Assembly (NCBI RefSeq): GCF_019947135.1
Contig: NZ_JAGSHT010000017.1
Location: 179,672-243,671, forward strand
From: Occultella gossypii
Lineage (GTDB): Bacteria > Actinomycetota > Actinomycetes > Actinomycetales > Beutenbergiaceae
DNA length: 64,000 nt
Direction: 5' to 3'
Of this stretch, positions 23,744 through 32,600 are shown piece by piece. Position numbers and translations under genes: made by a program. Position 1 is the stretch's first letter; every line of letters starts with the position of its first letter. A model generated the notes under the pieces. It had not been told where the DNA came from. It saw nothing but the letters and a program-made list of their open reading frames with translations, and searched no databases.

Positions 23744-26434
23744 CTACTGTGCGATCCTGCGCACCATCGGCAGCCGGGCGCGCGTGAGCAGCATCGCGCC
23801 GCCGATCGCCAGCGCGGGGAGCCCGACGGCGAGCAGCGCCACGGCCGGCCACGGCACCGTGAACTCCCAGAGTGCGCCCCAGTTCCCAGCCGTGCGCTGC
23901 CACAGGCTGAGCACGTAGCCCAGTGCGAGCCCAGTCCCGACACCGACGACCGCACCGATGACGGCGATCACGCCCGCCTGCGCGCCCGCCACTTTCCGGC
24001 GCAGGCCGGGGCTGGCTCCGATGGCGGCCAGGGTGGCGAGGTCCGGGCGGGACTCGGCCGCGGCGAGCCCGACGCTGAGGCCGGTCGCGGCGAGAGCGAT
24101 CGCTAGTGCGGCGCCGGCGACGATCAGGCTGATGCCGACGGTGTCGCGGGAGTTCTGCATGCCCTCGACCTGCAGACTGACCCCGCCACCCAACCCGGCG
24201 AGACTGCGCCGCAACTCGTCCACATCCGCCTGGGCCAGGCCCCCGGGGGTGGTCACGAGCGCGCCGATCGGGGCCACCCGCGCCTGCACGCTCGCCGGGT
24301 CGAGCAGGTCGGCGACCTCAGGCGAGAGCAGCAGCCCGTAGGACCAGTGCCGCCACTCCACCACATGTGCCGGCACGGTCAGCTCCAGCGGGTCAGCGGT
24401 TTCGTTGCCGGCGTCGTCCGGCGGGGGGACGAGGGTGAGGTGCACCAGCCCGTCGGGCCAGATGAGGTCCGGGTCGTTGACCAGGATCTGCCCGTCCGCG
24501 AGCGCCTGCGCCGCCTCGGTCGCGCCGGGCAACCCTGAGGCGGCGACCACGGTTCCGTCGTCGACCAGGAGCTGCGCGCCCCACGCGTAGCCGGCCGTGA
24601 TGGTCCCGACGGCACAACGGTCGTCCTCGGCCCCATCGTCCGCGGTCAGTCCGGGCGGGCAGACCGTCGCCGGATCCCTCTCGGCCCAGAGCTCCACGTA
24701 GCCGGCCGGGTCGTCCGGGATCAAGCCGAGCACGGGGGTGGCGGCCACATCAGGGCGCGCAGCCCGGACCACGTCCAGTGCGTCATCGAACAGGCCCTGC
24801 GCATCCTCGGCGGGGTCGATGAAACTATAAGTGGTCAGGTAGCCCGTGCCGTCTGCGGCCATCGGCGCCCAGGACGCGTCCTGGGCCCGTGCCTCGCTGG
24901 TGGTGTAGACCATCCCGGCGGTGGCCGCGGCGACGGCGGCGAGCACCGCGGCGACAGCCGGAGCGGTCCGGCCGCGCTGACGGTCCGCGTCCCGCACTGC
25001 GATCCGGGCGGGTGCCCCAAGACGCGGCGCCACGCGACCGAGGAGCGCGATGATCCCCCCGGCGGCGAGGATCAGGCCGATCTCCATGACGAGAACCCCA
25101 GGCACGAGCATCGGCATGCTCGCCTTCGTCGCACCGACGCTCGCAAGCCCGAGACCGACCACGGTGAGTCCGACCCCGATCCAGGGCACCCGCCGTCGAG
25201 GCGTGGCCTCGGAGCGACGGCCGGCGAGCGCGGCGACCACGTCGGCACGCGACGCCGTGCGGGCCGGGAGCCAGGCCGCGGCGAGACCGAGCAGCACGGC
25301 GACGCCCCCGATCGCGGCGAGCTCCCAGCTGGGCAACGCGAGGTTGGGGGGCGGGTAATCGCCTCGGCTCTGGATCAGGTAGAAGACGGCGCCGCCGAGC
25401 AGCCCGAGCGCGACCCCGACCGCGGCGGCACCGAGCCCGGCGACCAGGCCTGCCGAGAGCACGATCCGGCGCAGGTCCGCGGGCCGGCCGCCGGAAGCCG
25501 CGACGAGTGCGAGCTGCCGGGTACTGCTCTTGGCCCCGACAGCGAACGCCGGCCCGACGAGCAGCACGACCTCGAGCAGGCCGATGCCGGCGACGGCGGC
25601 TATCAGCCCGATGGTGCTGCCGGCGAGGCGGGAGTCCGCGCCGAATGACGCGAAATACGGGACCTCGGAGCGCGGCGGCGGATCCAGGAGCACGGCCCGG
25701 CTGACGGCTCCCACCCCGATCTCGTTCAACGCCAGCACGTCCGCCCAGGTGACCGGGTCGGCGCCGAGCACGTACCAGGACCTTGAGAGCGCGCCCTCCT
25801 CCGGCAGGGTGCCCTCCGCTGCCAGCCCGGAGGAGTCGCCGTTGCGCGTGATCCCGACGAGAGTGGCGGGCGTGTCGGTCTCCCTCGACGCGATCGTGAA
25901 CGCATCCCCGACCTCGATCCGCAGCCGGTCGACGAGCCGCTGAGCCAGCACCACCTCGCCCGGCGCGGACGGGACGTCGCCCGACGTCAGCGGCAGCAGC
26001 CCGGGTACCCGCTCGGCATCCGTGGCGGCGAGCACCTCGTCGCTGATCCGCACGTCGTCGGTGGACAGGTCGACGGCGAACTCACGCCGCGGGACGAGTT
26101 CGGCTCCGGTCGGCACCAGTGCCGCGATATCGGCCTCACCGACCTCCTCGACCGGCTGGTCGGCAAGGCAGGTCCGCACGCCGGTGGGCATCTGCTGGAT
26201 CACGAAGCCGCACGAGTCCACCGTGGCCAGCGCCTGGGCGTCATCTCCCAGCGTCTGCTGCAGCGTGGTGGCCACAGTCGGGCTCGATGAACGGATCACG
26301 GTGGCGACGAACGTCGCCCCGAACACCGGCAGCGCGATCATCGCGACCACGAGCAGGGTGCGGCCGCGATGCCGCAGCGCGTCCCGGCGGGCGATCCGTA
26401 GCGATGCCCGCCAGCGGGTCAGCCAGCGGTCCAT
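23744..26434 (-). CDS. FtsX-like ABC transporter permease
   Basis: This 896-aa membrane protein has an N-terminal helix (TLLVVAMIALPVFGATFVATVI), a large extracytoplasmic domain, a first FtsX block with three helices around 270-410, a second group near 420-530, another large external domain, and a final three-helix FtsX block near the C-terminus. This duplicated layout is typical of MacB/LolC-like exporters regulated by PadR proteins in actinobacteria. Its ATG shares its first base with the last base of the ATPase stop, so the two are coupled. Such systems often export lipids or peptides or give resistance; the substrate is unknown. Confidence 0.87.
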   Translation of the reverse strand: MDRWLTRWRASLRIARRDALRHRGRTLLVVAMIALPVFGATFVATVIRSSSPTVATTLQQTLGDDAQALATVDSCGFVIQQMPTGVRTCLADQPVEEVGEADIAALVPTGAELVPRREFAVDLSTDDVRISDEVLAATDAERVPGLLPLTSGDVPSAPGEVVLAQRLVDRLRIEVGDAFTIASRETDTPATLVGITRNGDSSGLAAEGTLPEEGALSRSWYVLGADPVTWADVLALNEIGVGAVSRAVLLDPPPRSEVPYFASFGADSRLAGSTIGLIAAVAGIGLLEVVLLVGPAFAVGAKSSTRQLALVAASGGRPADLRRIVLSAGLVAGLGAAAVGVALGLLGGAVFYLIQSRGDYPPPNLALPSWELAAIGGVAVLLGLAAAWLPARTASRADVVAALAGRRSEATPRRRVPWIGVGLTVVGLGLASVGATKASMPMLVPGVLVMEIGLILAAGGIIALLGRVAPRLGAPARIAVRDADRQRGRTAPAVAAVLAAVAAATAGMVYTTSEARAQDASWAPMAADGTGYLTTYSFIDPAEDAQGLFDDALDVVRAARPDVAATPVLGLIPDDPAGYVELWAERDPATVCPPGLTADDGAEDDRCAVGTITAGYAWGAQLLVDDGTVVAASGLPGATEAAQALADGQILVNDPDLIWPDGLVHLTLVPPPDDAGNETADPLELTVPAHVVEWRHWSYGLLLSPEVADLLDPASVQARVAPIGALVTTPGGLAQADVDELRRSLAGLGGGVSLQVEGMQNSRDTVGISLIVAGAALAIALAATGLSVGLAAAESRPDLATLAAIGASPGLRRKVAGAQAGVIAVIGAVVGVGTGLALGYVLSLWQRTAGNWGALWEFTVPWPAVALLAVGLPALAIGGAMLLTRARLPMVRRIAQ

Positions 26435-27177
26435 CAGTCCTCCCGGTGGCGCGGGCCGGATGCCGCCAGGAGCGACTCGGGTTGCTCGTCGGTGGTGCTG
26501 TCCACCAGCACGCCGTCACGCAGGAACACGGTCCGGTCCGCCCACGCGGCGAACCTCGGTTCGTGGGTGACCAGCAGGCCGGCCGCGCCGGCATCCACCC
26601 GGGCACGCAGCACCCGCATCACGGCTTCACCGGTCACCGAGTCCAGCGCCCCGGTCGGCTCGTCGGCGAGGACCAGGCGGCGCGGACCGACGAGGGCACG
26701 CGCGATCGCGACGCGTTGCTGCTGCCCCCCGGACAGTTCGTCCGGGAACCGGCCGGCGAGGTGCCCGACGCCGACCTGCTCCAGGGCGAGGAGGGCCTCC
26801 TGCTTCGCCTTGCGCGGCCGGACCCCGTCGAGCTCGCGGGGCAGCGAGACGTTCTCCGCGGCGGTCAGGGCGGGGATCAGGTTCAGGTCCTGGAAGACGT
26901 AACCGATCCGCCGACGGCGCAGCGCGGCCCGGCCCTTCGCGTCCAGATCGGAGAGGGTTTCGCCGGCGAGGCGCACGGCGCCCGCGGTGGGGGTGTCCAG
27001 TCCGCCGGCGAGGTTCAGCAGGGTGGACTTGCCGGATCCGGACGGGCCCATCACGGCGACGAGCTCGCCCATCCGGACGGTCAGGTCGACGTCGTCGAGT
27101 GCGCGGACGGCCCGAACGCCGTCGCCGTGGACGCGGGTGGCGCCGATGAGTTCGAGGATGACCGGCGCGGCGCTCAT
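26434..27177 (-). CDS. ABC transporter ATP-binding protein (LolD/MacB-type)
   Basis: This 247-aa ATPase has Walker A GPSGSGKST at 44-52, VFQDLNLIPALTAAENVSLP as the Q-loop, LSGGQQQRVAIARALV signature and LVLADEPTGALDSVTG as Walker B. The -EPTGALD- and Q-loop forms are typical of LolD/MacB-class ATPases that serve FtsX permeases. Its ATG overlaps the stop of the PadR gene (ATGA) and its stop touches the permease start, so regulator, ATPase and permease form one operon. Confidence 0.92.
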   Translation of the reverse strand: MSAAPVILELIGATRVHGDGVRAVRALDDVDLTVRMGELVAVMGPSGSGKSTLLNLAGGLDTPTAGAVRLAGETLSDLDAKGRAALRRRRIGYVFQDLNLIPALTAAENVSLPRELDGVRPRKAKQEALLALEQVGVGHLAGRFPDELSGGQQQRVAIARALVGPRRLVLADEPTGALDSVTGEAVMRVLRARVDAGAAGLLVTHEPRFAAWADRTVFLRDGVLVDSTTDEQPESLLAASGPRHRED

Positions 27178-27764
27178 CGCCGGCTCCGGGCCGGCGCGTC
27201 GGCCGTTGAGGCCGAGCGGGTGGCCGCGGCCGCGGCCCGGCTGGCCCGGGCCTCGACGTGGTCGAGCCAGCGCATCTCGGCCTCTGCCGCGAACACGTGG
27301 TGGTCGAGCACCAGCGACCAGGCGAGATCACCACCCGGGCGAGTTCCGCCGTCGGGCTCCGCGGCCTTGAGCCGCGTGAAGTCACGCAGGGCGCGCATCG
27401 TCTCGCTGCGCTGCGTCTGCACGACGGCGCGGATGTCAACGCCGGGGGCGCCGACGGCGAGCGCGAGCTTGATGACGAGCTCGTCGCGCTCCGGCGCACC
27501 ACGCCGGACCGGGGAGAGCCACCAGCCCTGGGCCGCAGCCCTCCCCGGGTCCGTCAGCGCGAACCGTTCGACGTCCCCATCCCCACCTGCGTCGTCGGTG
27601 CGCTCGACCAGTCCGTCCCGCTCCAGGCGCTGGATCGTCGTGTAGACCTGCCCGATGTTCAGCGGCCAGGTGCCGCCGGTGCGCGCCTCGAACTCCTTGC
27701 GGAGCGCGTACACGCCCATCGGCTCCTCGGTGAGCAGCGCGAGCAGGCTCTGTTTGACGGACAT
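27174..27764 (-). CDS. PadR-family transcriptional regulator
   Basis: This 196-aa PadR protein has a winged-helix domain in the first 85 residues (SLLALLTEEPMGVYALRKEFEARTGGTWPLNIGQVYTTIQRLERDGLVERT) and a C-terminal helical domain that should mediate dimerisation (LDHHVFAAEAEMRWLDHVEARAS). It heads the operon with the FtsX exporter genes and is probably its autorepressor, released by the exported compound. Tandem GGTAACC-containing repeats lie 33-67 bp upstream of its start and are the likely binding site. Confidence 0.9.
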   Translation of the reverse strand: MSVKQSLLALLTEEPMGVYALRKEFEARTGGTWPLNIGQVYTTIQRLERDGLVERTDDAGGDGDVERFALTDPGRAAAQGWWLSPVRRGAPERDELVIKLALAVGAPGVDIRAVVQTQRSETMRALRDFTRLKAAEPDGGTRPGGDLAWSLVLDHHVFAAEAEMRWLDHVEARASRAAAAATRSASTADAPARSRR

Positions 27765-27797
27765 GGCACCCCTCCCGTGCCGCCACCATGGCGACGA

Positions 27798-27831
27798 TTA
27801 CCCGGTAACCATAGCGTTACTCGGTAACCAT
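27798..27831. promoter_or_regulatory. Tandem repeat, putative PadR operator
   Basis: TTACCCGGTAACCAT (27798-27812) and TTACTCGGTAACCAT (27817-27831) are 14 of 15 identical, set 19 bp apart, and each contains a TTACC-n-GGTAA dyad. They lie between the divergent PadR gene and the gene at 27867. Two turns of the helix on one face would suit two regulator dimers. Confidence 0.65.
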
Positions 27832-27854
27832 GCCTAGCCCCGGCGCGTCGGTGC

Positions 27855-27860
27855 CAGACT
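27855..27860 (+). promoter_or_regulatory. Putative -10 box of the leaderless gene at 27867
   Basis: CAGACT, six bases, ATG at 27867. The PadR-type repeats end 23 bp upstream, at the place of a -35 region. Confidence 0.4.
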
Positions 27861-27866
27861 GGACCG

Positions 27867-28622
27867 ATGATTCCCATGGGCGCCTCCGATCCGGACAAGG
27901 TCGTGGGCGAGAGCTACGCCGGTGTGTACCTCGCGGCCACGCGGGACGCGGTCGCCACCGCCCTGGCCGAGGCAGCCTTCACCGGGTTCGTCGGGCCGCA
28001 GGAGGGCGACTGGGTGCTCGCCGTCGCGACGAACGCACGGGGCACCGTCGCCGCCGGCAAGCGAACCCTCGACGCCCTTGCCCGCGACCTGGCGGGCGGC
28101 CTCGGCGTCGTCGCGGTCGCCGTCGAGGTTGATCGGGACAAGCGGCTGCGACTCTGGGCCTTCGAGGCAGGCGAGCGGATCGGCCACTTCGACAGCGCCC
28201 CCGAGGATGACGATGACCTCGCCCTCGGTCAGATCCCGCTGGACGAGTTCGGCGATCCACTGCCGGAGGCGATGCTCGCACTCGGCGGCTCCGGCGCGCA
28301 GAGTGCCGCCGAGCTCGTCCGGGTCTGCGTGAGCCCTGGGGCTTCCGATGGCGAGGAGTCCGACCCGGCCGAGGAGCTCGAGGAACTCCTGGACGAGGAG
28401 CTGACCGAGAGCGAGAGCGAGTCGGACCGGGTGCGCTCGGCGCTGCGGCTGCTCACGCTGCCGACCTGGCTGATCGCGTCCGCCTCGCTGCCGCGGGACG
28501 TGCCCGGCGGCCCGCGCGCCGGTCAGGTACTCCATCTGCGCGCCGGGCGGACCGGCGTGGCGGGCCTGACCCTCGGGGCACTCTCGGAGCGGACCCGCCG
28601 GAAGTTCAAGCCGGACGCCTGA
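27867..28622 (+). CDS. Uncharacterised actinobacterial protein
   Basis: I do not recognise this 251-aa protein. It has no signal peptide or membrane helix. The middle contains a strongly acidic stretch (ESDPAEELEELLDEELTESESESDR, roughly residues 167-191), which is likely a flexible or coiled linker between an N-terminal alpha/beta-looking domain and a basic C-terminus (SERTRRKFKPDA). It is leaderless and diverges from the padR operon, so the PadR repeats might influence it. Codon use is normal for the window, so it is probably a real gene. Confidence 0.75.
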   Translation: MIPMGASDPDKVVGESYAGVYLAATRDAVATALAEAAFTGFVGPQEGDWVLAVATNARGTVAAGKRTLDALARDLAGGLGVVAVAVEVDRDKRLRLWAFEAGERIGHFDSAPEDDDDLALGQIPLDEFGDPLPEAMLALGGSGAQSAAELVRVCVSPGASDGEESDPAEELEELLDEELTESESESDRVRSALRLLTLPTWLIASASLPRDVPGGPRAGQVLHLRAGRTGVAGLTLGALSERTRRKFKPDA

Positions 28623-28670
28623 GCCCCTCGCTGCTGGTTCGATCGCGAGGGCGATGTCGCACCCTCCTCG

Positions 28671-28676
28671 TACGCT
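28671..28676 (+). promoter_or_regulatory. Putative -10 box of leaderless VOC gene
   Basis: TACGCT, six bases, then ATG at 28683. No Shine-Dalgarno sequence. Confidence 0.5.
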
Positions 28677-28682
28677 CTGCGG

Positions 28683-29060
28683 ATGACCACGACTGCGGCG
28701 ATCACCCTCGGGGCCTTCAACATGGAGGCTGAGGACCCAACCGTGCTCGCCGCGTTCTGGGCCGAACTTCTCGGCAGCACGCCGAACGAGGCACGCGGCA
28801 ACGTCTATCTCGAACCGGGACCCGGGGGTTTCGGGATGTTCATCAGGCCCGCCAACGGCCCGCGCCCGGACCGGCAGGGCGCCCACCTGGATCTGACCGT
28901 CGCCTGGGGCAGCCGCACCGCCGAGGTGGCGCGCGCCATCGCCCTCGGTGCGACGCATCGCTGGGACGTCCTCGACGAGGTTCCGTGGGTGCAGTGGTCC
29001 ACCCTCGCCGACCCCGAGGGCAACCTCTTCTGCCTCGCCGAGCACCCGCCGAAGGATTGA
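28683..29060 (+). CDS. VOC-family protein, short form
   Basis: This 125-aa protein has VOC-fold halves: AFNMEAEDPTVLAAFWAELLG at the start and WVQWSTLADPEGNLFCLAEHP at the end, with the D-P-E-G-N signature. It belongs to the glyoxalase-like subgroup (DUF4440-unrelated) seen next to unrelated genes in actinobacteria. Function is not predictable. A second similar protein lies at 58951. It converges on an MBL-fold hydrolase, with 9 bp between stops. Confidence 0.85.
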   Translation: MTTTAAITLGAFNMEAEDPTVLAAFWAELLGSTPNEARGNVYLEPGPGGFGMFIRPANGPRPDRQGAHLDLTVAWGSRTAEVARAIALGATHRWDVLDEVPWVQWSTLADPEGNLFCLAEHPPKD

Positions 29061-29069
29061 TCCGTTGAC

Positions 29070-29879
29070 TCAGTCCGACTCCGGGTCCAGCCCGAGGTAC
29101 GCGAACTGCGCCTGCACGATCCGCGCGCAGGCCGCGGCCAGTTTCGGGTCCTGATCGCCGTAGACGGCGCGCACCACTCCGGTGACGCCTTCGGCGCCCT
29201 GCCCGACGGCGGCACGCACCTGGTCGAGCCGGTCCAGCCGGTGCTGGTGTACTCCGGCCACGAACGCTCCGGGCTCGGTGATCAGCGGGCCGTGCCCGGG
29301 AGCGATCCGGGAGACCAGGCCGGCGTCCACGTCCGCGGCGATCGCGGCGAGGGTTTCCAGGTAGGCGCCGAGATCACCGTCGGGCCACATGATCACCGTG
29401 GTGCCTCGGCCCAGCAGGGTGTCGCCGGACAGCAGCAGCGCCTCGGCGGGCAGGCGCAACAGCACCGAGTCCGCCGTGTGCCCCGGCGCGAGGCGCACCA
29501 CCACCTCGAGCCCTCCGAATGCGACCCGCTCTCCGTCCGTGAACGCCGCGCCGCGTCCGGCTCCCCGGACGGGCGCGCCCGTGAGGTCGGCGAGGCGGTC
29601 GGCGGCGCCGGTGTGATCGAGGTGGTGGTGGGTGAGCCAGATCTCGGCGACCCGGCCACCGTCGGCCTCGGCGCGGGTGCGGACCCGGTCGAGGTGTGTG
29701 AGGTGCTCCGGGTAGGCGGGGTCGGCGGGATCGAGCGGCCCGGGGTCGACCACCAGGACCTCCGTACTGCCGGGCTCGCGCAGCAGGTACGTGTTCGTGC
29801 CCTCCAGCGTCATCGGGCCTGGGTTCTCACACCTGAGGAGTTCGACCCGGTCCGTGATCCGTGCGCCGTGCTCCGTCAC
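29070..29879 (-). CDS. MBL-fold metallo-hydrolase (LACTB2-like)
   Basis: This 269-aa protein has NPGPMTLEGTNTYLL near the N-terminus, ligand motif THHHLDHTG, then LAPGHTADSVLL, SGDTLLGRGTTVI, and PGHGPLI, followed by a C-terminal winged-helix-like part. That order matches the LACTB2/ribonuclease-like MBL subgroup. It could act on nucleic acids, thioesters or lactones. The GTG at 29879 is preceded by TGGAG at 5 nt. It follows the phosphotransferase gene at 17 bp, so the two are likely co-transcribed. Confidence 0.87.
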   Translation of the reverse strand: MTEHGARITDRVELLRCENPGPMTLEGTNTYLLREPGSTEVLVVDPGPLDPADPAYPEHLTHLDRVRTRAEADGGRVAEIWLTHHHLDHTGAADRLADLTGAPVRGAGRGAAFTDGERVAFGGLEVVVRLAPGHTADSVLLRLPAEALLLSGDTLLGRGTTVIMWPDGDLGAYLETLAAIAADVDAGLVSRIAPGHGPLITEPGAFVAGVHQHRLDRLDQVRAAVGQGAEGVTGVVRAVYGDQDPKLAAACARIVQAQFAYLGLDPESD

Positions 29880-29896
29880 TGCCACTCCAGTTCTCG

Positions 29897-30805
29897 CTAC
29901 GAGCCCGCATTGCGCAGGTACGCCACCCAACTGTGGCACTGATCGACCCGCCGCAGGCCCAGCTCCGGCGCGGCCCACATGAGGACGCCCGCGGCGTCGA
30001 CGATGCCCACCAGATCGAGCGCGACCGGCAGCAGGCGACGCTCCGCCGCGGTGAGTTCCCGGGTGCGGTCGTAGCCCGCCACGACGGCGTCGGCCAGGTC
30101 GCGCGGCAGGCGCCGGTCATCGCGGTCGAGCGCCAGGTACTGCAGGGCCCGGGCGAGGTCGAGGACGAGCGGTCCCTGGTTGAGTTCGTCGAAGTCGAGG
30201 ACCGCGGTCACCGCACCGCCGGCGACCAGCAGGTTGTGGCGGTGCAGGTCGTGGTGGAGCGGGCCGGTCGGCAACTCGCCCAGGTGGGCCAGGTCGGCTC
30301 CATGGTCGTCGAGGAAACGTCGCATCTGCGCGTGCCACTCGGCGACGCCGTCGAGGTCGGGCCGTGACGCCAGGGCCCGGTCGATGAGGCCGAGGCGGTC
30401 GATCGTTGCGATCCGCGCGTCGGCCCATCCGACGGTGAGTTGGTGCATGCGGCCCAGCAGTTCACCCATCCGCTCGGCCAGCGGCTCCGTGACCGTCTCG
30501 GGCACCTCGCCCGGCGCCAGGGCGAACACAGCGACCGGGGACCCGGCGAGCACGAGAACCTCTCCGCCACGGCTTCGGAGCGGTGCCGGCGTCGGGTACC
30601 CGTGTTCCGCCAGGAAGGAGACCAACCGCAGCTCGGCCCGGACCTTCTCGGGGCCGGAGTACCGGTACGCGCGCAGGACCACCTCGCCGCCGTCGGTGCC
30701 GATGCGGAGGTTGCGGTTGTCCTCGCCGCCGACGAGCGGGACGGCGGGGCCGGTGGCGCGCAGATCGTACTCGGCCAGGATGGCGGATACGTCGAGGTCC
30801 GGCAC
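29897..30805 (-). CDS. Phosphotransferase (APH/homoserine kinase II-like)
   Basis: This 302-aa protein has the APH kinase fold: GGEDNRNLRI and VVLRAYRYS in the nucleotide-binding lobe, the catalytic loop LHHDLHRHNLLV (H-x-D-x-x-x-x-N), and VLDFDELNQGPLVLDLA with the metal-binding Asp. It might phosphorylate a small alcohol (homoserine, choline, sugar or aminoglycoside). There is no close resistance signature. The start is a GTG at 30805; the region upstream has a distant AAAGG. It is upstream of the MBL gene in the same direction. Confidence 0.8.
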   Translation of the reverse strand: MPDLDVSAILAEYDLRATGPAVPLVGGEDNRNLRIGTDGGEVVLRAYRYSGPEKVRAELRLVSFLAEHGYPTPAPLRSRGGEVLVLAGSPVAVFALAPGEVPETVTEPLAERMGELLGRMHQLTVGWADARIATIDRLGLIDRALASRPDLDGVAEWHAQMRRFLDDHGADLAHLGELPTGPLHHDLHRHNLLVAGGAVTAVLDFDELNQGPLVLDLARALQYLALDRDDRRLPRDLADAVVAGYDRTRELTAAERRLLPVALDLVGIVDAAGVLMWAAPELGLRRVDQCHSWVAYLRNAGS

Positions 30806-30964
30806 GATCCACGCCGCCTTTCGGTTCCGGTTGTGGTGGTCGTTGGGAGGCTAACCGAACCGTCCAGCAGAATTCGGCGCCCGGACGATGTCGAGAACCG
30901 GCGCGGGGTTCCGTCCCAGGGGTGAGGGCAGCCACAATGGCCGCCACGAACCAGGAGGACTCCC

Positions 30965-31378
30965 ATGGCCAAGTACCTGTTGCTCAAGCACTACCGCGGC
31001 GGACCGAAGCAGATGCCCAACGCCGAGGCGCCGATGGAACAGTGGACGCCACAGGAGGTCACCGACCACATCGCGTTCATGGACCGGATGGAGGAGGACC
31101 TGCGCGAGCGCGGCGAGTGGGTCAGCGGCGCCGCGCTCTTGCCGGAGGGCGCGTTCGTCCGGTACGACGGCGAGGGTCGGCCGCCGGTGACTGACGGGCC
31201 CTTCGCGGAGACGAAGGATCTGATCGCCGGGTGGATGATGATCGACGTGGACACGCTCGAGCAGGCGCAGGAGAAGGCCGCGTACCTGTCCTCGGCGCCG
31301 GGGCCTGGCGGCCTGCCGCTCCAGGAATGGATCGAGGTCAGGCCGTTGTACGGCAATCCGCCGATCGTGACCGAATGA
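30965..31378 (+). CDS. YciI/DGPF-domain protein
   Basis: This 137-aa protein has the YciI-like fold with the name-giving TDGPFAETKDLIAGWMMIDVDTLEQA segment. A strong Shine-Dalgarno GGAGG lies 6 nt before the ATG. Its stop overlaps the start of the ECF sigma factor gene (ATGA). DGPF proteins are the conserved partners of ECF42 sigma factors, and their biochemical role is not settled. Confidence 0.9.
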   Translation: MAKYLLLKHYRGGPKQMPNAEAPMEQWTPQEVTDHIAFMDRMEEDLRERGEWVSGAALLPEGAFVRYDGEGRPPVTDGPFAETKDLIAGWMMIDVDTLEQAQEKAAYLSSAPGPGGLPLQEWIEVRPLYGNPPIVTE

Positions 31379-32556
31379 CCGCGCCACCGGCGGCGAGGGA
31401 CGCGTCCGAGGCGCCGGCCGGCTCCGACGACCTGCTCAAGGCACTCGGCCCGCAGGTGCTCGCCGTCCTCGTCCGCCGCGGTGTCGAGTTCGCGGCGGCC
31501 GAGGACGCCGTGCAAGAGGCCCTGTTCGAGGCCGTCCAGCGCTGGCCCGACGGTCGGCCCGACGACCCGAAGGGCTGGCTCGTCACGGTGGCGTGGCGCA
31601 AGCATCTCGACGTGCTGCGCTCGGAGGCGGCCCGCCGCCGCCGGGAGCTGATCGACCACGCCCAGCCACCGGCCGGACCGGCCGAGACCGGCGACGACAC
31701 CCTGCTCCTGCTGTTCCTGTGCTGCCATCGCGACCTGACGCCGTCGTCCGCGGTGGCCCTGACGCTCCGCGCGGTCGGTGGCCTGACCACCCGGCAGATC
31801 GCCGAGGCCTACCTCGTGCCCGAGGCGACCATGGCGCAGCGGATCAGCCGCGCCAAGCGGACGGTCGCCGCGCAGGGTGTGCAGGGGCCGGGCGACCTCG
31901 GCCGGGTGCTGCGGGTGCTGTACCTGATCTTCAACGAGGGGTACGGCGGGGACGTCGACCTGGCCGCCGAGGCGATCCGGCTCACCCGCCAACTCGCGGG
32001 GGGAACGCGGGACCCGGAGGCCGCCGGGTTGCTCGCGCTGATGCTGCTGCACCACGCCCGCCGGGCGTCCCGGTTCACCGCCGACGGCGCGCTCGTACCG
32101 CTGGCGGAGCAGGACCGGTCCCGTTGGGACGCCGTCCGGATCGCGGAGGGGATCGGGATCCTGCAGAAGGCGCTCGCCCGGGACCAGGTAGGTGAGTTCC
32201 AGGCCCAGGCCGCGATCGCGGCGCTGCATGCGGACGCCCAGCGGGCCGAGGAGACGGACTGGACGCAGATCCTCGGTTGGTATGACGAACTGCTCGCGCT
32301 CACCGACAGCCCCGTCGTGGCGCTGAACCGGGTGGTCGCGCTCGGGGAGGCCGACGGCCCGCTCGCCGGGCTCCGCGCACTCGAGCAGGTACCGGCGGAC
32401 GTCCCCCGGCGCACGGCCGTGTCGGCGTACCTGCACGAGCGGGCGGGCGAGGCGCACACGGCCCGCGAGGAGTACCTGGCGGCGGCGCGGCTCGCCACGA
32501 GCGCTGCCGAGCGTGGTCACCTCACCCGGCAGGCGGCGCGGCTTCGCGACGTGTGA
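31375..32556 (+). CDS. ECF42-type RNA polymerase sigma factor
   Basis: This 393-aa protein starts with sigma region 2 (AAAEDAVQEALFEAVQRWPDGRPDDPKGWLVTVAWRKHLDVLRS), followed by region 4 (SSAVALTLRAVGGLTTRQIAEAYLVPEATMAQRISRAKR) and a long C-terminal helical domain of about 200 residues with TPR-like repeats. That extension and the coupled DGPF gene identify the ECF42 group. In that group the C-terminal domain, not an anti-sigma factor, is needed for activity. No anti-sigma gene is present here. Confidence 0.9.
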   Translation: MTAPPAARDASEAPAGSDDLLKALGPQVLAVLVRRGVEFAAAEDAVQEALFEAVQRWPDGRPDDPKGWLVTVAWRKHLDVLRSEAARRRRELIDHAQPPAGPAETGDDTLLLLFLCCHRDLTPSSAVALTLRAVGGLTTRQIAEAYLVPEATMAQRISRAKRTVAAQGVQGPGDLGRVLRVLYLIFNEGYGGDVDLAAEAIRLTRQLAGGTRDPEAAGLLALMLLHHARRASRFTADGALVPLAEQDRSRWDAVRIAEGIGILQKALARDQVGEFQAQAAIAALHADAQRAEETDWTQILGWYDELLALTDSPVVALNRVVALGEADGPLAGLRALEQVPADVPRRTAVSAYLHERAGEAHTAREEYLAAARLATSAAERGHLTRQAARLRDV

Positions 32557-32563
32557 GCGGCCC

Positions 32564-32596
32564 CCGCGGGAGCGAACCCCCGAGTCGCTCCCGCGG
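32564..32596. terminator. Bidirectional hairpin after the ECF42 gene
   Basis: CCGCGGGAGCGA (32564-32575) pairs perfectly with TCGCTCCCGCGG (32585-32596) around a 9-nt loop, between convergent genes ending at 32556 and 32601. Confidence 0.7.
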
Positions 32597-32600
32597 AAGG

